Positions 61,951 through 64,000 of a DNA stretch of 64,000 bases are shown here, one piece after another (the stretch's first letter is position 1; each line of letters begins with the position of its first letter). Position numbers and translations under genes: made by a program. Under the pieces are notes generated by a model. It was not told the DNA's origin. It worked only from the letters and a program-made list of their open reading frames with translations, and did not search any database. This DNA comes from Trogon surrucura (Eukaryota; Chordata; Aves; Trogoniformes; Trogonidae). Where the stretch lies: the NCBI GenBank assembly GCA_020746105.1, contig CM036636.1, forward strand, positions 806,001-870,000, given 5' to 3'.

Positions 61951-63627
61951 AAAATAACTTTTCCAGCAAGGAAAAAGCTTTTATCGGCCAATGCTAGAGA
62001 AGGCTGGAACCGAAGGAGGGAGACACAACTACTGGAACAAGGCTAAAAAATGTGAGAACACATTAGACTTTGCCACTCACTGGTTTTACTAAGCATTTAC
62101 TCCGAAAATCACAGCTATCCAGTAGCTGCGTGAGAATTCCTCTTCACATGCTCTACTCAACACACGTTAAAACTTGCACAAATTTTTCCCACTAGTTAAA
62201 AAACACAATAAACCAAAACAAGCTTAAGTCTGCAGCAGGTATTAGTGTCATCTCCCCCAGCACATGGGTATTTTTAGCCCTAACAGATCTCCTGAGAGGA
62301 AAACCACAGAAAACTGAAGCGAATACCCCTTTAGATTTCATCTCCATCATTTCTTGTGAATGCTGACGTGTATGAATCACCTCCAAATGCTTCTTTTTCT
62401 CTACTTACTTCCAGATCTGCAGACTGAGCTCTGGGGGAGGACAGAGGGCAGGCAGGCTAACTAACCCACCAGCAAGGATTCACCTCTCTCAGGTGCCGAG
62501 TGCTGGTGCCCACCTGGCAGCCACCACCTCAGCTCTGCTCCTGGGAAACTCACTGTTCCCTCCTCCGCTCCTTCCTTGGCGGTTCCTCCAAGGTGCAGGT
62601 GGGCAACCAATGATCATCCCTGCCGGGCCAGCAGGTCCCGGTCACAGCTGGCTTATTTTCTGCCCTTCGTGTTGCGTTTTCAAGAGATGATGTCTCCAGT
62701 ACTACTAGAGCTCTGTGCATTCTTCCTTTTCTCCTCCTGTGCCTCTGTGGTGGGAGAGGCTACGAGCACCAGCCACGCAGAGAGGGCAAATGCAGGCATC
62801 CGTGATCCACATTTGCTTGAAATGCTAATTGGAGAAAATATCATAGCTTCCCTCTAATCAAAATTATAGCGTGTAATGCAGGGTTTTTTGGCTTCCCTTC
62901 AGGCTACACATAATGCAATTAAAAGGCTCAGGTAAACAGGAGAAGAGCCATGTGTCCAGGCTGAATCAAGGTGTCCGGAGAGAGAGTGTTGCTTTGCTTA
63001 TGGTGAAGAAAATCGTATTAAAATTCCTAAAATTCCTTCTTCCTCCTATAGCTAATTACATCTCAGTGTTCTGTGAAAACTCTGTCCTCCGGTGCCGAGA
63101 GTCAATATTGTCAGAGAAAGCACAATCTCTGACCGACGTGAGCTCCACACACATCTCCCACTGCCTCGCCTCTCCCACCCTGAGGTGCCAGGGCTAGTTC
63201 CAGTCCCTCCCAGATGTGCCCCAAAACACTGATTTGGCTCCCTCCAGGCACAAGGCTCTCCCAGTCACCTTTTTCACAAGCCAGCTGGCTCAAATCGTTC
63301 TTTTCTAGGGCAGGTTAAAGACATCACAAGCAGGCTCAGGCAAAATCTTGCCCAGTACTTCGCACACGCTACCACTGACTGAAGAGCTTGCCAGGGATTT
63401 TTTTAATGTTTCTAGTACTAGACACCAGAATAAAAGATGTCACCACTACTTAAGATAAAAGTAGTGAAGGGGATTCACCGGCAAAATTTATAGGTGCACC
63501 CTCTTAGATAATTAAAAAAAAATAAAAATCCTACACGTGACTTGAACAGTTAGAGCTGTTGGGAGGTTAAGGGGAAAAGAAAAGATACCTGTCAGCTCAG
63601 CAGCACCGCGTTTGAAGAGATTTGTTG

Positions 63628-63641
63628 GTTTCTATGGCAAC
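63628..63641. promoter_or_regulatory. RFX/X-box-like palindromic site
   Basis: 'gtttctatggcaac' differs by one base from the GTTTCCATGGCAAC form of the RFX X-box. No transcription start is known nearby; the call rests on the motif alone. Confidence 0.35.
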
Positions 63642-64000
63642 GGGGAGGGTAACGGGGCTGCCTGGTTACGATTCTGACTGACGCACATCGCAAACAATCG
63701 TTCTCTTCCTGTTCGCATGACATAAGAAAAACAGGATGTTGAGAGGTGTTTATCTGAATGAACAAGATAAGCGAGCTCGCTGACATTTCTAAAAGTATAA
63801 GATTGAACTAAGTAGATGCTATAGATTTTTTTTTTTTTCTGTGGAGAAGAATAAGCCAGGCCCTGCCCTGCCGAACGTGATTAAATTATGCATGGAAAGA
63901 TCCTTTCCCTCCGACCCTGCAGGAAAGAGTTGAGGAGCTGTTCTATGAGCCGTGAATACCAATGGAAAGGCTTTTTAGGGCGAGGTACTGAGTTACACGG

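Larger units (their letters stand above)
49365..64000. other. Upstream intron and/or 5' flank of EXD3
   Basis: 14.6 kb with no secure exon. It contains CR1 pieces at 49901-50168 (+) and 52611-52675 (-), an 18-bp tandem duplication at 50416-50451, an AT-rich TATATA stretch near 58.1 kb, small CpG clusters at about 59.23-59.40 and 60.41-60.51 kb, and an RFX-like site at 63628. The EXD3 initiator exon must lie here or beyond the right edge. Confidence 0.65.

Noticed and set aside
1-64000. CRISPR arrays, bacterial operons, prophage or defence islands, tRNA/rRNA genes
   Set aside because: None seen. Repeats are CR1 fragments and simple repeats, and the only gene structure is a spliced vertebrate gene.

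Overview
This is vertebrate nuclear DNA, most likely from a bird. The evidence is repeated 3'-end fragments of CR1 non-LTR retrotransposons on both strands. They carry typical CR1 3'-end motifs such as 'aaggtcccttccaaccc' and, in several copies, octamer-like ends such as 'attctatgattct'. The window has long introns, GT-AG exons and CpG-rich patches, and no bacterial operon structure, Shine-Dalgarno sites or long single-frame genes.

The only gene I can support is on the minus strand: EXD3 (exonuclease 3'-5' domain containing 3, the Mut-7/Nibbler family). Ten coding exons run from 49364 down to 615. All ten have AG/GT borders and the codon phases join without a break: 65, 168, 168, 54, 140, 101, 74, 39, 167 and 139 bp, giving 371 complete codons. 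Recognisable blocks, compared with mammalian EXD3 from memory, include QDPLLLLETLQ, DPLAGLLDMLES, LKKLQAR, DTWCEPGFNIRD, RFVE, QENWADHVQ, WLQGQL and YYQLPI. These exons encode the helical N-terminal half. The DEDD-type 3'-5' exonuclease domain and the C-terminal Mut7-C domain should lie beyond base 1. The start codon lies to the right of 49364 and was not found.

Layout: 1-589 is a plus-strand CR1 3' end that stops 25 bp from a splice donor. 615-3954 holds the last two exons in the window. 3955-21412 is a 17.5-kb intron with several CR1 pieces. 21413-24493 holds a 39-bp and a 74-bp exon. 24494-31497 is a 7-kb intron. 31498-33462 is a compact cluster of three exons with a (CCAA)n / (GGTT)n satellite between two of them. 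33463-42958 is a 9.5-kb intron with a strong CpG island at about 40.6-41.3 kb. 42959-44574 holds two 168-bp exons. 49300-49364 is the first recognised coding exon. 49365-64000 is upstream intron or 5' flank with CR1 pieces and minor CpG clusters, but no convincing exon.

I found no tRNA, rRNA, CRISPR array, operon or previously undescribed multi-gene system. The points worth a second look concern repeat positions relative to splice sites, the intronic CpG island, the G2T2 satellite, and the exon symmetry of EXD3.
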